Assembly (NCBI RefSeq): GCF_023184515.1 | Contig: NZ_JAAHBP010000015.1 | Coordinates: 124,001 to 188,000 of the forward strand | Length of the DNA stretch: 64,000 nucleotides | Reading direction: 5' to 3' | DNA from: Streptomyces sp. D2-8 | GTDB lineage: Bacteria > Actinomycetota > Actinomycetes > Streptomycetales > Streptomycetaceae | Shown: positions 8,966-17,187 of the stretch, piece after piece | Layout of the letters: every line of letters starts with the position of its first letter | Position numbering within the stretch: position 1 is the stretch's first letter | The notes under the pieces: model-generated | What the model was told of the DNA's origin: nothing | What the model saw: only the letters and a program-made list of their open reading frames with translations | The model's database searches: none | Program-made: the position numbers and the translations under genes

Positions 8966-9232
8966 TCAGTGCTTCTCGAAGGGGGTGTACGAGGGGGCCG
9001 CGGGGGTGTACGAGGAGGCCGCCCCCTCCTGCCGGTCCCGGATCACCTTGGCCAGGGTGAAGGAGGAGGTGACCAGGTACAGGACGGCGATGGCGAGGAA
9101 GGCCCGCACCCAGGCGTCGGCGCTCAGCTGGTAGATGCCGATGGCGGTGGCCGCCATGGCGACGGCGAAGGAGGCGACGGCCTGGCCGTAGAAGGCGGCC
9201 GTGTTCTGCTGCTTGCCCGGTGTGTCACTCAT
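8966..9232 (-). CDS. small YiaA/YiaB-type two-helix membrane protein
   Basis: 88 residues with two predicted transmembrane segments, about residues 19-37 (AVASFAVAMAATAIGIYQL) and 42-62 (AWVRAFLAIAVLYLVTSSFTLAKVI), followed by a charged RDRQE tail. This layout matches the YiaA/B domain, whose function is unknown. ATG 9232 (MSDTPGKQQN) is chosen because homologues start close to the first helix; the in-frame ATG 33 nt upstream is not excluded, and neither has a strong ribosome-binding site. It lies just upstream of the tetR gene and downstream of the acyl-CoA dehydrogenase gene on the same strand, but the two promoters found suggest separate transcription. Confidence 0.7.
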   Translation of the reverse strand: MSDTPGKQQNTAAFYGQAVASFAVAMAATAIGIYQLSADAWVRAFLAIAVLYLVTSSFTLAKVIRDRQEGAASSYTPAAPSYTPFEKH

Positions 9233-9291
9233 GGGGAAAGCATCGGCGGACGTGGCCCGCGCCACATCCGCCGAAGTACTCAGGCACGTAC

Positions 9292-10446
9292 TCAGAACGC
9301 CGAAACCCCCGTCAGCGCCCGCCCGATGACCAGCTTCTGGATCTGGCTCGTGCCCTCGTAGAGGGTCATCACGCGGGCGTCCCGCAGCAGCTTGCCCGCC
9401 GGGTACTCGTCGATGTAGCCGTAGCCGCCGAAGACCTGGAGCGCGTTGTTCGCGGCGCGGACGGCGGCCTCCGAGGCGAACAGCTTGGCCTTGGACGACT
9501 CGACGGCGAACGGCTGTCCCCGGTCGATCAGATCGGCGACCCGCCAGGTCAGCAGCCGGGCGGCGTCGACATCCAGGGCGATGTCGCTGATCAGCTCTTG
9601 GACGAGCTGGTGGTGGGCGATGGTCCTGCCGAACTGTTCCCGCTCCCCCGCGTAGCGCACGGCCGCGTCGAGGGCGGCCTGGGCTATGCCGACACAGCCC
9701 GCGGCGACCGACATCCGGCCCTTGGCGAGAGCCGACATGGCGATCGAGAAGCCCTTGCCCTCCTCTCCGAGCAGTGCGGAGGCCGGTACGCGCACGTCCT
9801 CCAGGACGAGTTCGGCGGTGGCCTGGCCGCGCAGCCCGAGCTTGCCGTGGATGGTGCGGCGGGTCAGGCCGGGCGTGTCGGTGGGGACGAGGAAGGCGGA
9901 GACGCCCTTGTGGCCGGGGGCGTCCGTGGAGCGGGCGAAGAGCAGGACGACGTCGGCCCAGGTGCCGTTGGTGATGAACATCTTGGTGCCGTTGAGGACG
10001 TAGTCGCCGCCGTCCCGTACCGCCCGGGTCGCGAGACTGCCGGCGTCCGAGCCCGTGCCCGGCTCGGTCAGGCCGAAGCAGCCGATCGACGCGCCGGAGG
10101 TGAGCCCGGGCAGCCAGCGCCGCTTCTGCTCCTCGCTCCCCCGGGCGGCGACGGTCTTGGCGACCAGTCCGAGGGAGACCGAGACGATGCCGCGCACGGA
10201 CGAGTCACCCCGGCCCAGTTCCTCCGTGACCAGGCAGTACGCGAGGTGGTCGCCGCCGGAGCCGCCGTACTCCTCGTCGATCGTCAGGCCCAGGAAGCCG
10301 ACCTCGCCGAGCTTCTTGACGATCGCCCGGTCGACCTCCTCGGCGCGGTCCCAGGCGACGACGTGCGGGGTGATCTCGCGCTCCACGAAGTCCCGCGCGA
10401 GCTGCCGGACCGCGCTCTGCTCCTCGCTGAGCTCCAGATTCACCAC
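9292..10446 (-). CDS. acyl-CoA dehydrogenase
   Basis: 384 residues, the standard length for a soluble FAD-dependent acyl-CoA dehydrogenase performing the first step of beta-oxidation or branched-chain acyl-CoA degradation. Both family signatures are present: CFGLTEPGTGSDAGS for FAD and substrate contact and QVFGGYGYIDEYPAGKLLRDAR near the C-terminus. The catalytic base is Glu364 in LYEGTSQIQ, the position used by short-chain and butyryl-CoA-type enzymes. Translation starts at GTG 10446 or the adjacent GTG 10443. It is divergent from tetR (10522), and the intergenic palindrome overlaps both promoters, so repression by that TetR is likely. Confidence 0.93.
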   Translation of the reverse strand: MVNLELSEEQSAVRQLARDFVEREITPHVVAWDRAEEVDRAIVKKLGEVGFLGLTIDEEYGGSGGDHLAYCLVTEELGRGDSSVRGIVSVSLGLVAKTVAARGSEEQKRRWLPGLTSGASIGCFGLTEPGTGSDAGSLATRAVRDGGDYVLNGTKMFITNGTWADVVLLFARSTDAPGHKGVSAFLVPTDTPGLTRRTIHGKLGLRGQATAELVLEDVRVPASALLGEEGKGFSIAMSALAKGRMSVAAGCVGIAQAALDAAVRYAGEREQFGRTIAHHQLVQELISDIALDVDAARLLTWRVADLIDRGQPFAVESSKAKLFASEAAVRAANNALQVFGGYGYIDEYPAGKLLRDARVMTLYEGTSQIQKLVIGRALTGVSAF

Positions 10447-10477
10447 GAGTCACCCCATTTGAAAAAAGTCTACATTT

Positions 10478-10497
10478 AAATTAGCACTGCTAGTTTT
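10478..10497. promoter_or_regulatory. TetR operator between acyl-CoA dehydrogenase and tetR
   Basis: The 20-bp site contains the perfect inverted repeat TAGCA-C-TGCTA (10482-10492) flanked by AAA and TTTT. It lies in an A+T-rich island between divergent genes and just upstream of the TACTAT -10 of tetR. Fifteen of twenty positions match the site at 17084-17103 before the aldehyde dehydrogenase gene. Confidence 0.65.
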
Positions 10498-10508
10498 GTG
10501 CCCAGCCC

Positions 10509-10514
10509 TACTAT
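10509..10514 (+). promoter_or_regulatory. -10 element of tetR, leaderless type
   Basis: TACTAT ends 7 nt before ATG 10522 and no Shine-Dalgarno sequence is present, so transcription probably starts at or next to the ATG. The upstream palindrome would occlude the -35 region. Confidence 0.5.
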
Positions 10515-10521
10515 GTGCGCC

Positions 10522-11163
10522 ATGGCCCGACCGCGCAAGCCCCTGCTCAGCACCGACCGGATCGTCGAGACGGCCCGCGCGCTCGTGGACGCGGAGGGTC
10601 TGGCCGCCGTCTCCACGCGGCGGCTCGCCGCCGAACTGGGGGTCAGCGGGCCCTCGCTGTACAACCACTTCCGCACCAAGGACGAGATCCTGGAGGCGGT
10701 CGCCGACTCGGTGAGCGGCCAGGTGGACCTGTCGATGTTCCAGGACGTCCGGGACTGGCGGACCGCGCTGCACGACTGGGCCGTCTCCTACCGGACCGCG
10801 CTGCGCGACCACCCCAACATCGTGCCGGTCCTGGCCCGCGGCCCCGGCCGCCGCCCGGCCGGACTGCGCCTCGCGGACGCCGTCTACGGCGCGATGGTCG
10901 CCGCGGGCTGGCCCCCGGCGCAGGCCACGTCCATCGGCGCGCTGATGCGGTACTTCGTGATGGGCTCCGCGCTCGGCTCCTTCGCCGGGGGCTTCGTGGA
11001 CGACGCGAGCGCCTACGACCCCGCCGACTACCCCCACCTCCAGCAGGCCCACCTGCTCGCCGAGCAGCAGGAGAAGATCGACGAGCGCGCCTTCGAGACC
11101 GGGCTGACAGCGCTGCTGGACGGGCTGGCGCGGCAGTACGAGCAGGTGCGGCGGACCGCGTAG
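10522..11163 (+). CDS. TetR-family regulator of acyl-CoA/aldehyde metabolism
   Basis: 213 residues. The HTH is ALVDAEGLAAVSTRRLAAELGVSGPSLYNHFRTKDEIL. The C-terminal domain resembles the TetR_C group with HxxFYxxR-like helices seen in regulators divergent from acyl-CoA dehydrogenases. ATG 10522 is chosen over GTG 10498, which lies upstream of the -10. Divergence from the acyl-CoA dehydrogenase gene and the shared palindrome suggest that it represses that gene and itself. The matching site 6.6 kb away suggests that it also controls the aldehyde/alcohol dehydrogenase operon. The ligand may be an acyl-CoA or aldehyde, which is inference. Confidence 0.88.
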   Translation: MARPRKPLLSTDRIVETARALVDAEGLAAVSTRRLAAELGVSGPSLYNHFRTKDEILEAVADSVSGQVDLSMFQDVRDWRTALHDWAVSYRTALRDHPNIVPVLARGPGRRPAGLRLADAVYGAMVAAGWPPAQATSIGALMRYFVMGSALGSFAGGFVDDASAYDPADYPHLQQAHLLAEQQEKIDERAFETGLTALLDGLARQYEQVRRTA

Positions 11164-11248
11164 GGACACGCCTGCCGGCCACTTCGGCAGCACTCTTCAG
11201 CACGACACTTCGGCGACGGCCGAACCGTCCGTGTTCCATGCTGGGGAC

Positions 11249-11959
11249 ATGACGACGAGGGACCCCCGGGCGACGGCCCTGGCTCGGCTCGCCGCGCTGT
11301 TCGCGGACGAGACCCGGGCCGCCTGCCTGCTGGCCCTGCTGGACGGACGGGCCTGGACCGCGAGCGAGCTGGCACGGCACGCGGGTGTGGCTGCGTCGAC
11401 GCTGAGCGAGCACCTGAGCCGGCTCGTCGCGGGCGGTCTGCTCGCCGAGGAGCGGCAGGGCCGTCACCGGTACGTCCGGCTCGCCGACGCCCGCGTCGCA
11501 CAGCTGGTGGAGGACCTGGCCGCCCAGGTCTCGCCCGGCTCGGCCGTACGGCCGAGGAACCTGCGGGAGTCGAGCGCCGGCTCGGCCATGGTCCGGGGCC
11601 GCACCTGCTACGACCATCTCGCCGGGCGGCTCGGCATCGCGGTCACCGACGCGCTGACGGCGCGCGGGCTGCTCCAGCAGGAGACGGGGTTCGCGCTCAC
11701 CGACGCGGGGCTGGCGTGGTTCGCGTCGGCCGGTATCGACCTCGAACGGCGGGGCCGGCGTCCCCTGGCCCGGGCCTGTCTCGACTGGACCGAACGCCGT
11801 CCTCACCTGGCGGGCGTCGCCGGCGCGGCCCTGTGCCGGCACGTCCTGGACACGGGGTGGTGCGTGCGCATCGGCTCGGAGCGGGCCGTGAAGGTGACGG
11901 CCGCCGGTGAACGCGCCCTGTTCGACCTGCTGGGCGTGGAGGCGGCGGCGTTGCGGTAG
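11249..11959 (+). CDS. ArsR-family winged-helix regulator
   Basis: 236 residues. The N-terminal ArsR-type winged helix reads LAALFADETRAACLLALLDGRAWTASELARHAGVAASTLSEHLSRLVAGGLL. No metal-binding CxC motif is seen in the recognition helix, so it is probably not a metal sensor. The extended C-terminal region of about 130 residues contains a second, poorly characterised domain with GRTCYDHLAGRLG, typical of longer actinobacterial ArsR proteins. ATG 11249 follows GGGGA closely and a CATGCT -10-like element; the in-frame ATG-equivalent 18 nt upstream is less likely. It precedes an EamA exporter on the same strand by 67 nt, which may be a target. Confidence 0.85.
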   Translation: MTTRDPRATALARLAALFADETRAACLLALLDGRAWTASELARHAGVAASTLSEHLSRLVAGGLLAEERQGRHRYVRLADARVAQLVEDLAAQVSPGSAVRPRNLRESSAGSAMVRGRTCYDHLAGRLGIAVTDALTARGLLQQETGFALTDAGLAWFASAGIDLERRGRRPLARACLDWTERRPHLAGVAGAALCRHVLDTGWCVRIGSERAVKVTAAGERALFDLLGVEAAALR

Positions 11960-12026
11960 CCGGGTCCGCCCGCCCCGTCCGAAATCCGCGAGCCTCCGGG
12001 CCCCTCCCCCTCCTAGCCTCAGGAGC

Positions 12027-12989
12027 ATGATGAACAACTCCCCGTCCCGTCCCGCCCGCCGGGCGGAGCTGCTGGCCGCCGGGGCGGCCGCGGTCACCGT
12101 CGTGCTGTGGGCGTCCGCCTTCGTCTCGATCCGCAGCGCGGGGGACGCGTATTCGCCGGGGGCGCTGGCGCTCGGGCGGCTGCTGGCCGGGGCGCTGACG
12201 CTGGGGGTGATCTGCCTGCTGCGGCGGGAGGGGCTGCCGCCGCGCTCGGCCTGGCGCGGGATCGCGATATCGGGGCTGCTGTGGTTCGGCTTCTACATGG
12301 TCGCCCTCAACTGGGGCGAGCAGCAGGTCGACGCGGGAACGGCCGCCCTGGTCGTGAACACCGGGCCGATCCTCATCGCGCTGCTCGGTGCCCGGCTGCT
12401 CGGCGACCCGATGCCGCCGCGGCTGCTGGCGGGCATGGCCGTGTCGTTCGCCGGTGCCGTGACGGTGGGCCTTTCGATGTCGCGCGAGGGCGGTTCCTCG
12501 GTGCTCGGGGTGGTGCTGTGCCTGCTGGCGGCGATCGCGTACGCCGGTGGTGTCGTGGCGCAGAAGCCGGCGCTGGGTACGGCGAGTCCGTTGCAGGTGA
12601 CGACGTTCGGCTGTCTGGTCGGCGCGGTGGTGTGCCTGCCGTTCGCGGGGCAGCTCGTCCAGGAGGCCGCCGCGGCGCCCGCCTCCGCCACGCTCAACAT
12701 GGTCTATCTGGGCGTCTTCCCGACCGCCCTCGCCTTCACGACGTGGGCGTACGCGCTGTCCCGGACGACCGCGAGCCGGATGGGCGCGACGACGTACGCG
12801 GCGCCCGCGCTGGTCGTCCTGATGTCCTGGCTGTTCCTCGGCGAGGTGCCGGGGCTGCTCACGCTGGTGGGCGGTGCGCTGTGCCTGGCGGGTGTGGCGG
12901 TGTCGCGGTCGCGGGCGGCGGCCCGGGCCGCGGCTCCGGGAGCGGTTCCGGAGCCGCGGCCCGAGGAGGCCAAGGACTCAGCCCGCTGA
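12027..12989 (+). CDS. EamA/DMT-superfamily transporter
   Basis: 320 residues with about ten transmembrane helices in two EamA repeats: the first from AAAVTVVLWASAFVSIRSAG, the second from VLGVVLCLLAAIAYAGGVVAQK. EamA proteins export metabolites or amino acids. Tandem ATGs lie at 12027 and 12030. AGGAG at 12021-12025 suits the second, whereas TAGCCT at 12014-12019 would permit leaderless translation from the first. The C-terminus is an Ala/Pro/Glu-rich cytoplasmic tail, and the 3' end overlaps the convergent MHS transporter gene by 12 nt. The exported compound cannot be read from sequence. Confidence 0.88.
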   Translation: MMNNSPSRPARRAELLAAGAAAVTVVLWASAFVSIRSAGDAYSPGALALGRLLAGALTLGVICLLRREGLPPRSAWRGIAISGLLWFGFYMVALNWGEQQVDAGTAALVVNTGPILIALLGARLLGDPMPPRLLAGMAVSFAGAVTVGLSMSREGGSSVLGVVLCLLAAIAYAGGVVAQKPALGTASPLQVTTFGCLVGAVVCLPFAGQLVQEAAAAPASATLNMVYLGVFPTALAFTTWAYALSRTTASRMGATTYAAPALVVLMSWLFLGEVPGLLTLVGGALCLAGVAVSRSRAAARAAAPGAVPEPRPEEAKDSAR

Positions 12990-14357
12990 CCCGGCCTTCG
13001 TCTCCGGCTCGGCTCCGGCCTCCGGCTGGGCCTGCGCTTCCGCCGCACGGGCCCGGTCCGCGAGGACCTTGATCGACGCCAGGGCGATCACGGAGAGCAC
13101 GATGATGTACCCGGACACCGCCATCGACGTGCCCGTCGCCTCCAGCAGCAGCACCATCATGAAGGGCGCGAGCCCGCCGCCCGCCACGGCCGCGATCTGG
13201 TAGCCGAGCGAGGCGCCGGTGTAGCGCATCTCGGGCGTGAACAGCTCGGCGAACAGGGCGGCCTGGGGGCCGTACATGATGCTCAGGAAGCAGCTGGCGA
13301 CGAACGTGCCGACGGCGAGCCACAGCAGCGAGCCGGTGTCGATCAGCAGGAAGAGCGGTACGGCCCACAGGGCGATGCCGACCGCGCCGATGGCGTAGAT
13401 CCGGATGCGGCCGACGCGGTCGGAGAGCGCGGCGGCGGCCGGGATCAGCACGAGCTGGGTGAGGCTGACGCAGAGGGAGACGGTGAGCACCGCGCTCTTC
13501 TTCATGTCCAGCTCGCGGGTCGTGTAGTCGAGGACGCCGGTGATGAGGATGTAGAAGGTCGCGGTGTTGACGGCGAAGGAGCCGCCGGCGAGGAGGACCG
13601 TGCCGAGGTGGCCGCGCAGGATCGTGCGCAGCGGCGAGTTCTGCTCGGACTTCTCCTTCTCGGCGAGCGCCCGCTCGGCCTCCCGGAACGCCGGGGTCTC
13701 CTCGACGCGCGTGTGGATGTACCAGGCGAGGCCGAGGACCAGCAGGCCCACCAGGAACGGCACCCGCCAGCCCCAGGCCGCGAACGCCGAGTCGGTGGTG
13801 AGGGCGCCGGCCAGCAGGAAGACGGTGTTGGCGGTGACCACGCCGATGGGGACGCCGAGCTGGACGACGCTGCCGTAGACCCCGCGCTTGCCCTCCGGGG
13901 CGTACTCGGTGGCCAGGAGCATCGCGCCGCCCCACTGGGCGCCGACGGCGACGCCCTGGGCGACCCGGAGCAGGACGAGCAGGATCGGGGCGGCCACACC
14001 GATCGTGTCGTACGTCGGCAGCAGGCCGATGCCGGTGGTGGCCACGCCCATCAGTGTGAGCGCGAGGACGAGCATCGGCTTGCGGCCGCGCTTGTCGCCG
14101 AGGTGACCGGCGACGATGCCGCCGATGGGGCGGGCGAGGAAGCCGACGGCGAAGGTCGCGAACGAGGCGAGGACGCCTGCCGTGGCGCTGCCGGAGGGGA
14201 AGTAGAGGTCGCCGAGCACGAGGGCGGCGGCGATGCCGAAGACGAAGTAGTCGTACCACTCGACGGCCGAGGCGAGCGCCGCCGCGGTGGCCACCCGGCG
14301 GCGGCTGCCGGCGCCGGGTGTGGTCGTGACGGGCTGAGCGGAAGGTGCCGTGTCCAT
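12978..14357 (-). CDS. MHS-family (MFS) proton symporter
   Basis: 459 residues, twelve transmembrane helices. It belongs to the metabolite:H+ symporter branch (ProP, KgtP, ShiA): ASAVEWYDYFVFG at the first helix, FLARPIGGIVAGHLGDKRGRKPML between helices 2 and 3, and RVAQGVAVGAQWGGAMLLATEYAPEGKRG are signatures. ATG 14357 is preferred over the frame upstream, which is proline-rich and not family-like; GGAG lies about 10 nt before it. A half-operator resembling the one upstream of the molybdopterin oxidoreductase gene lies 67-79 bp upstream. It lies downstream of the alcohol dehydrogenase gene but is separated from it by a strong terminator. Substrates are probably small organic acids. Confidence 0.9.
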   Translation of the reverse strand: MDTAPSAQPVTTTPGAGSRRRVATAAALASAVEWYDYFVFGIAAALVLGDLYFPSGSATAGVLASFATFAVGFLARPIGGIVAGHLGDKRGRKPMLVLALTLMGVATTGIGLLPTYDTIGVAAPILLVLLRVAQGVAVGAQWGGAMLLATEYAPEGKRGVYGSVVQLGVPIGVVTANTVFLLAGALTTDSAFAAWGWRVPFLVGLLVLGLAWYIHTRVEETPAFREAERALAEKEKSEQNSPLRTILRGHLGTVLLAGGSFAVNTATFYILITGVLDYTTRELDMKKSAVLTVSLCVSLTQLVLIPAAAALSDRVGRIRIYAIGAVGIALWAVPLFLLIDTGSLLWLAVGTFVASCFLSIMYGPQAALFAELFTPEMRYTGASLGYQIAAVAGGGLAPFMMVLLLEATGTSMAVSGYIIVLSVIALASIKVLADRARAAEAQAQPEAGAEPETKAGSAG

Positions 14358-14423
14358 GTGGTGCACGCTCCGGGGGTGCGGGGACGGAACGGGGGGGTGG
14401 CTCGAGTTCCGGGGAACGTACTG

Positions 14424-14436
14424 ACCGGACGGTATG
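14424..14436 (-). promoter_or_regulatory. possible TetR half-operator before the MHS transporter
   Basis: The minus strand reads CATACCGTCCGGT, identical at 12 of 13 positions to the left part of the palindrome at 24292-24309. It might bind the same repressor, but the right arm is degenerate. Confidence 0.3.
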
Positions 14437-14507
14437 TGCGTCAACGGGTCGCGCACCAGGACTTTTGCCTGTACTTGGCATCGACCGCCGGCCCGGGCAC
14501 GCCGAAG

Positions 14508-14534
14508 ACCCCGGCCTCGCGAGGAGGCCGGGGT
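14508..14534 (-). terminator. terminator after the aldehyde/alcohol dehydrogenase operon
   Basis: A perfect 11-bp stem (ACCCCGGCCTC / GAGGCCGGGGT) with a 5-nt loop lies 16 nt past the alcohol dehydrogenase stop codon. There is no T run, which is normal for high-G+C actinobacterial terminators. Confidence 0.8.
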
Positions 14535-14549
14535 ACCGGAATCTTCGGG

Positions 14550-15632
14550 CTAGAAGACGACCAGGGCCCGGCCGCCCTTGCCCGCCAGCATGTTCTCGAA
14601 GGCCGCCGGAATGCCGTCCAGGGAGATGCGTTCCGTCACCAGCGCGCTCAGGTCGAGGCGGCCGGCCCGGACGTGTTCGGCCAGGACGGGGAGGTCCTGC
14701 GCCGGGTCGGAGTTGCCGTAGACGCAGCCGGAGAGGGTGCGGCCCCAGTGGAAGATCTCCAGGGCGTTGAAGGTGACCTGCTGGTCCTTGCCGCCGATGC
14801 CGACGACCGTGGTGCGGCCGCCGCGGCGGGTGGAGTCCCAGGCCGTGCGGATGCTGACCGCGCGGCCTGCGCACTCCACGGCGACGTCGACGCCCTGCTT
14901 GCCGGTGAGGCCGCGGATCTCGCGGGCGGTGGTGTCGGAGGCGACGACGTAGTCGGTGGCGCCGGCCTCCCTGGCCAGCTCCTCCTTCTCGGCGGACACG
15001 TCCACCGCGACGATCTTCGAGGCGCCCGCGATCCGGGCGGCCTGCAGGGCGGAGAGGCCCACTCCCCCGACGCCGAACACCGCGACCGTCTCGCCCCGCC
15101 GGACGCGGGCCGAGTGGTGGACGGCGCCGTAGCCGGTGAGGACGGCGCAGCCCAGGAGGGCCGCGTCGGTGAGCGGGACGCCGTCCGGGACGGGCAGCAC
15201 GCAGGACGCGGAGACGACCGTCTCCTCGGCGAACGCGGCGACGTTCAGGCCGGGGTGGAGGTCGGTGCCCTCGGTGGTGCGGGCGTAGACGTCGGCGGCG
15301 CCGTTCAGGGCGTTGGCGCACAGCCACACCTCGCCGAGCGAGCAGGCGTGGCAGGCGCCGCAGGACGGGGCCCAGTTGAGGACGACCCCGTCGCCGGGCG
15401 CCACGTGGGTGACGCCCTCGCCGACGGCGACGACCGTACCGGCGCCCTCGTGGCCGAGGACGGCGGGGACGGGCACGCGCATGGTGCCGTCGGACAGGGA
15501 CAGGTCGGAGTGGCAGACCCCGGCGGCGGCGAGCCGGACGCGGACCTGGCCGGGGCCGGGGTCGGGCAGGTCGATGCCGGTGATCTCCAGCGGGGAGCCG
15601 ATGGCGGGCAGGACGGCGGCGCGGACAGCCAT
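14550..15632 (-). CDS. zinc-dependent class III-like alcohol dehydrogenase
   Basis: 360 residues of the medium-chain dehydrogenase family. Catalytic zinc ligands are Cys in AAAGVCHSDLS, His in GHEGAGTV and Cys in LLGCAVLTGYGAV. The structural zinc site is SCGACHACSLGEVWLC. The NAD-binding turn is VFGVGGVGLSALQ, and VECAGR follows. Its layout matches the class III/NDMA-dependent group that oxidises alcohols and formaldehyde adducts. ATG 15632 has GGGAG about 13 nt upstream. It starts 22 nt after the aldehyde dehydrogenase stop, so the two form an operon converting an alcohol through its aldehyde to the acid. The alcohol is unidentified. Confidence 0.92.
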   Translation of the reverse strand: MAVRAAVLPAIGSPLEITGIDLPDPGPGQVRVRLAAAGVCHSDLSLSDGTMRVPVPAVLGHEGAGTVVAVGEGVTHVAPGDGVVLNWAPSCGACHACSLGEVWLCANALNGAADVYARTTEGTDLHPGLNVAAFAEETVVSASCVLPVPDGVPLTDAALLGCAVLTGYGAVHHSARVRRGETVAVFGVGGVGLSALQAARIAGASKIVAVDVSAEKEELAREAGATDYVVASDTTAREIRGLTGKQGVDVAVECAGRAVSIRTAWDSTRRGGRTTVVGIGGKDQQVTFNALEIFHWGRTLSGCVYGNSDPAQDLPVLAEHVRAGRLDLSALVTERISLDGIPAAFENMLAGKGGRALVVF

Positions 15633-15654
15633 GACGGAAGGGACTCCCCTGGGA

Positions 15655-17043
15655 CTAGAACTGGAGGGACTTGGTCTGGAGGTACTCGGCCAGGCCGTGC
15701 ACGCCGAGTTCGCGGCCGACGCCGGACTGCTTGTAGCCGCCGAAGGGCGCGAGAGGGTTGAAGCGGCCGCCGTTGATGTCGACCTGGCCGGTCTCCATCC
15801 GGCGCGCGAAGGCCACCGCCTCGGCCTCGTCCCCGGCCCAGACGGCACCGGCCAGGCCGTACACCGTGCCGTTGGCGATGCGCAGGGCGTCCTCCTCGTC
15901 CTCGTACCTCAGGATCGACAGGACCGGGCCGAAGATCTCCTCCTGCGCGATGGTCATGTCCGGGGTGACGTCGGCGAAGACGGTCGGGCTGACGAAGTAG
16001 CCCGTCTCGCGCGGGGCTTCGGGGCCCCCGGCGACCAGGCGCGCGCCTTCCGCGACGCCCTTCTCGATGTAGCCGCGCACCCGGGCCTGCTGCCCCGCGT
16101 TGACGACCGGGCCGATGCGGTCGCCGTACTTGGCGGCGGCGGCCGCGGCGAGCTCGACGGCCTCGTCGTACCGGTCGCGGTGGACCAGCATGCGCGTCCA
16201 GGCGCTGCACGTCTGCCCGGAGTTGGACATGACGTTGGCGACGCCGACGTTGACCGCCTTGGCCAGGTCGGCGGTCGGGAGGATGACGTTGGCGGACTTG
16301 CCGCCGAGTTCGAGGGCGACCTTCTTGACCTGCCCGGCGGCGATCGCGGCGATCCGCCGGCCGACGGCGGTGGAGCCGGTGAAGGAGACCAGGTCGACAC
16401 CGGGGTGCTCGGCGAGGGCCTGGCCGGCGACCGGGCCGAGACCGGTGACGAGGTTGAAGACGCCCGCCGGGAACCCGGCCTCGTGCACGGCGTCGGCGAA
16501 GAGCCGGGCGACGAGCGGGGTGTCCTCGGCGGGCTTCACGACGACCGTGCAGCCCGCCGCAAGGGCCGGGGCGACCTTGGCGACGATCTGGTGCAGCGGG
16601 TAGTTCCAGGGCGTGATCGCGGCCACGACACCGACCGGCTCCTGGTGCACGACCGAGTTGCCGGTCTTCTCCTCGAAGGCGTACGTCGCCGCCAGCTCGG
16701 CGTACGAGCCGGTTACCGCGATCGGTACGCCCGCGTGGACGGCCTGCGAGAACTTCAACGGCGAGCCGAGCTCGGCCGTGACGGTCCCGGCGATCTCGTC
16801 CGCGCGGGTCACGAGCACGTCCCGCAGCGCGGCCAGGCGCGCCGCGCGCTCGGCGGGCGGGGTCGCGGCCCAGTCCGGCAGGGCGGCGCGGGCGGCCCGT
16901 ACGGCGCTGTCGACGTCCTCGGCGGTACCTGCCGGGACCGTGCCGATGACCTGCTCGTCGACCGGGTTCACGACCTCGATCACGTCCTGGCCGGCGGCGG
17001 GACGCCAGGCGCCCCCGATGTACATGCCGTCGTGTGCCTTCAT
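15655..17043 (-). CDS. NAD(P)+-dependent aldehyde dehydrogenase
   Basis: 462 residues of the ALDH superfamily, oxidising an aldehyde to a carboxylate. The active-site nucleophile is Cys279 in NSGQTCSAW and the general base Glu245 in LELGGKSAN. Cofactor contacts are in TPWNYPL, VVVKPAEDTP and SFTGST. The C-terminal PFGGYKQSGVGRELG is typical. The start at ATG 17043 has GGAGGA 8 nt upstream. First gene of the operon with the alcohol dehydrogenase. The 20-bp palindromic site 41-60 bp upstream matches the operator of the TetR gene at 10522, which suggests shared control with the acyl-CoA dehydrogenase. Confidence 0.93.
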   Translation of the reverse strand: MKAHDGMYIGGAWRPAAGQDVIEVVNPVDEQVIGTVPAGTAEDVDSAVRAARAALPDWAATPPAERAARLAALRDVLVTRADEIAGTVTAELGSPLKFSQAVHAGVPIAVTGSYAELAATYAFEEKTGNSVVHQEPVGVVAAITPWNYPLHQIVAKVAPALAAGCTVVVKPAEDTPLVARLFADAVHEAGFPAGVFNLVTGLGPVAGQALAEHPGVDLVSFTGSTAVGRRIAAIAAGQVKKVALELGGKSANVILPTADLAKAVNVGVANVMSNSGQTCSAWTRMLVHRDRYDEAVELAAAAAAKYGDRIGPVVNAGQQARVRGYIEKGVAEGARLVAGGPEAPRETGYFVSPTVFADVTPDMTIAQEEIFGPVLSILRYEDEEDALRIANGTVYGLAGAVWAGDEAEAVAFARRMETGQVDINGGRFNPLAPFGGYKQSGVGRELGVHGLAEYLQTKSLQF

Positions 17044-17083
17044 CGCGCTTCCTCCGGGGGCGGGGCGTCGTCGTCCGACACAT

Positions 17084-17103
17084 AAACTAGCGACGATAGT
17101 TTT
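17084..17103. promoter_or_regulatory. TetR operator upstream of the aldehyde dehydrogenase operon
   Basis: The site is the perfect inverted repeat AAACTA-N7-TAGTTT (17084-17102). It matches the operator at 10478-10497 at 15 of 20 positions on the same strand and shares AAACTAGC with its reverse complement. The A+T-rich palindrome stands out from the G+C-rich surroundings. Confidence 0.6.
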
Positions 17104-17187
17104 CCGGCGCCAGACGTCCCGGGGTGCCGGGCCCCGGATGCCGGGCCATCACAGCACGGCGCGGGCCCCGCCCGGGTGTGCGGCTCC

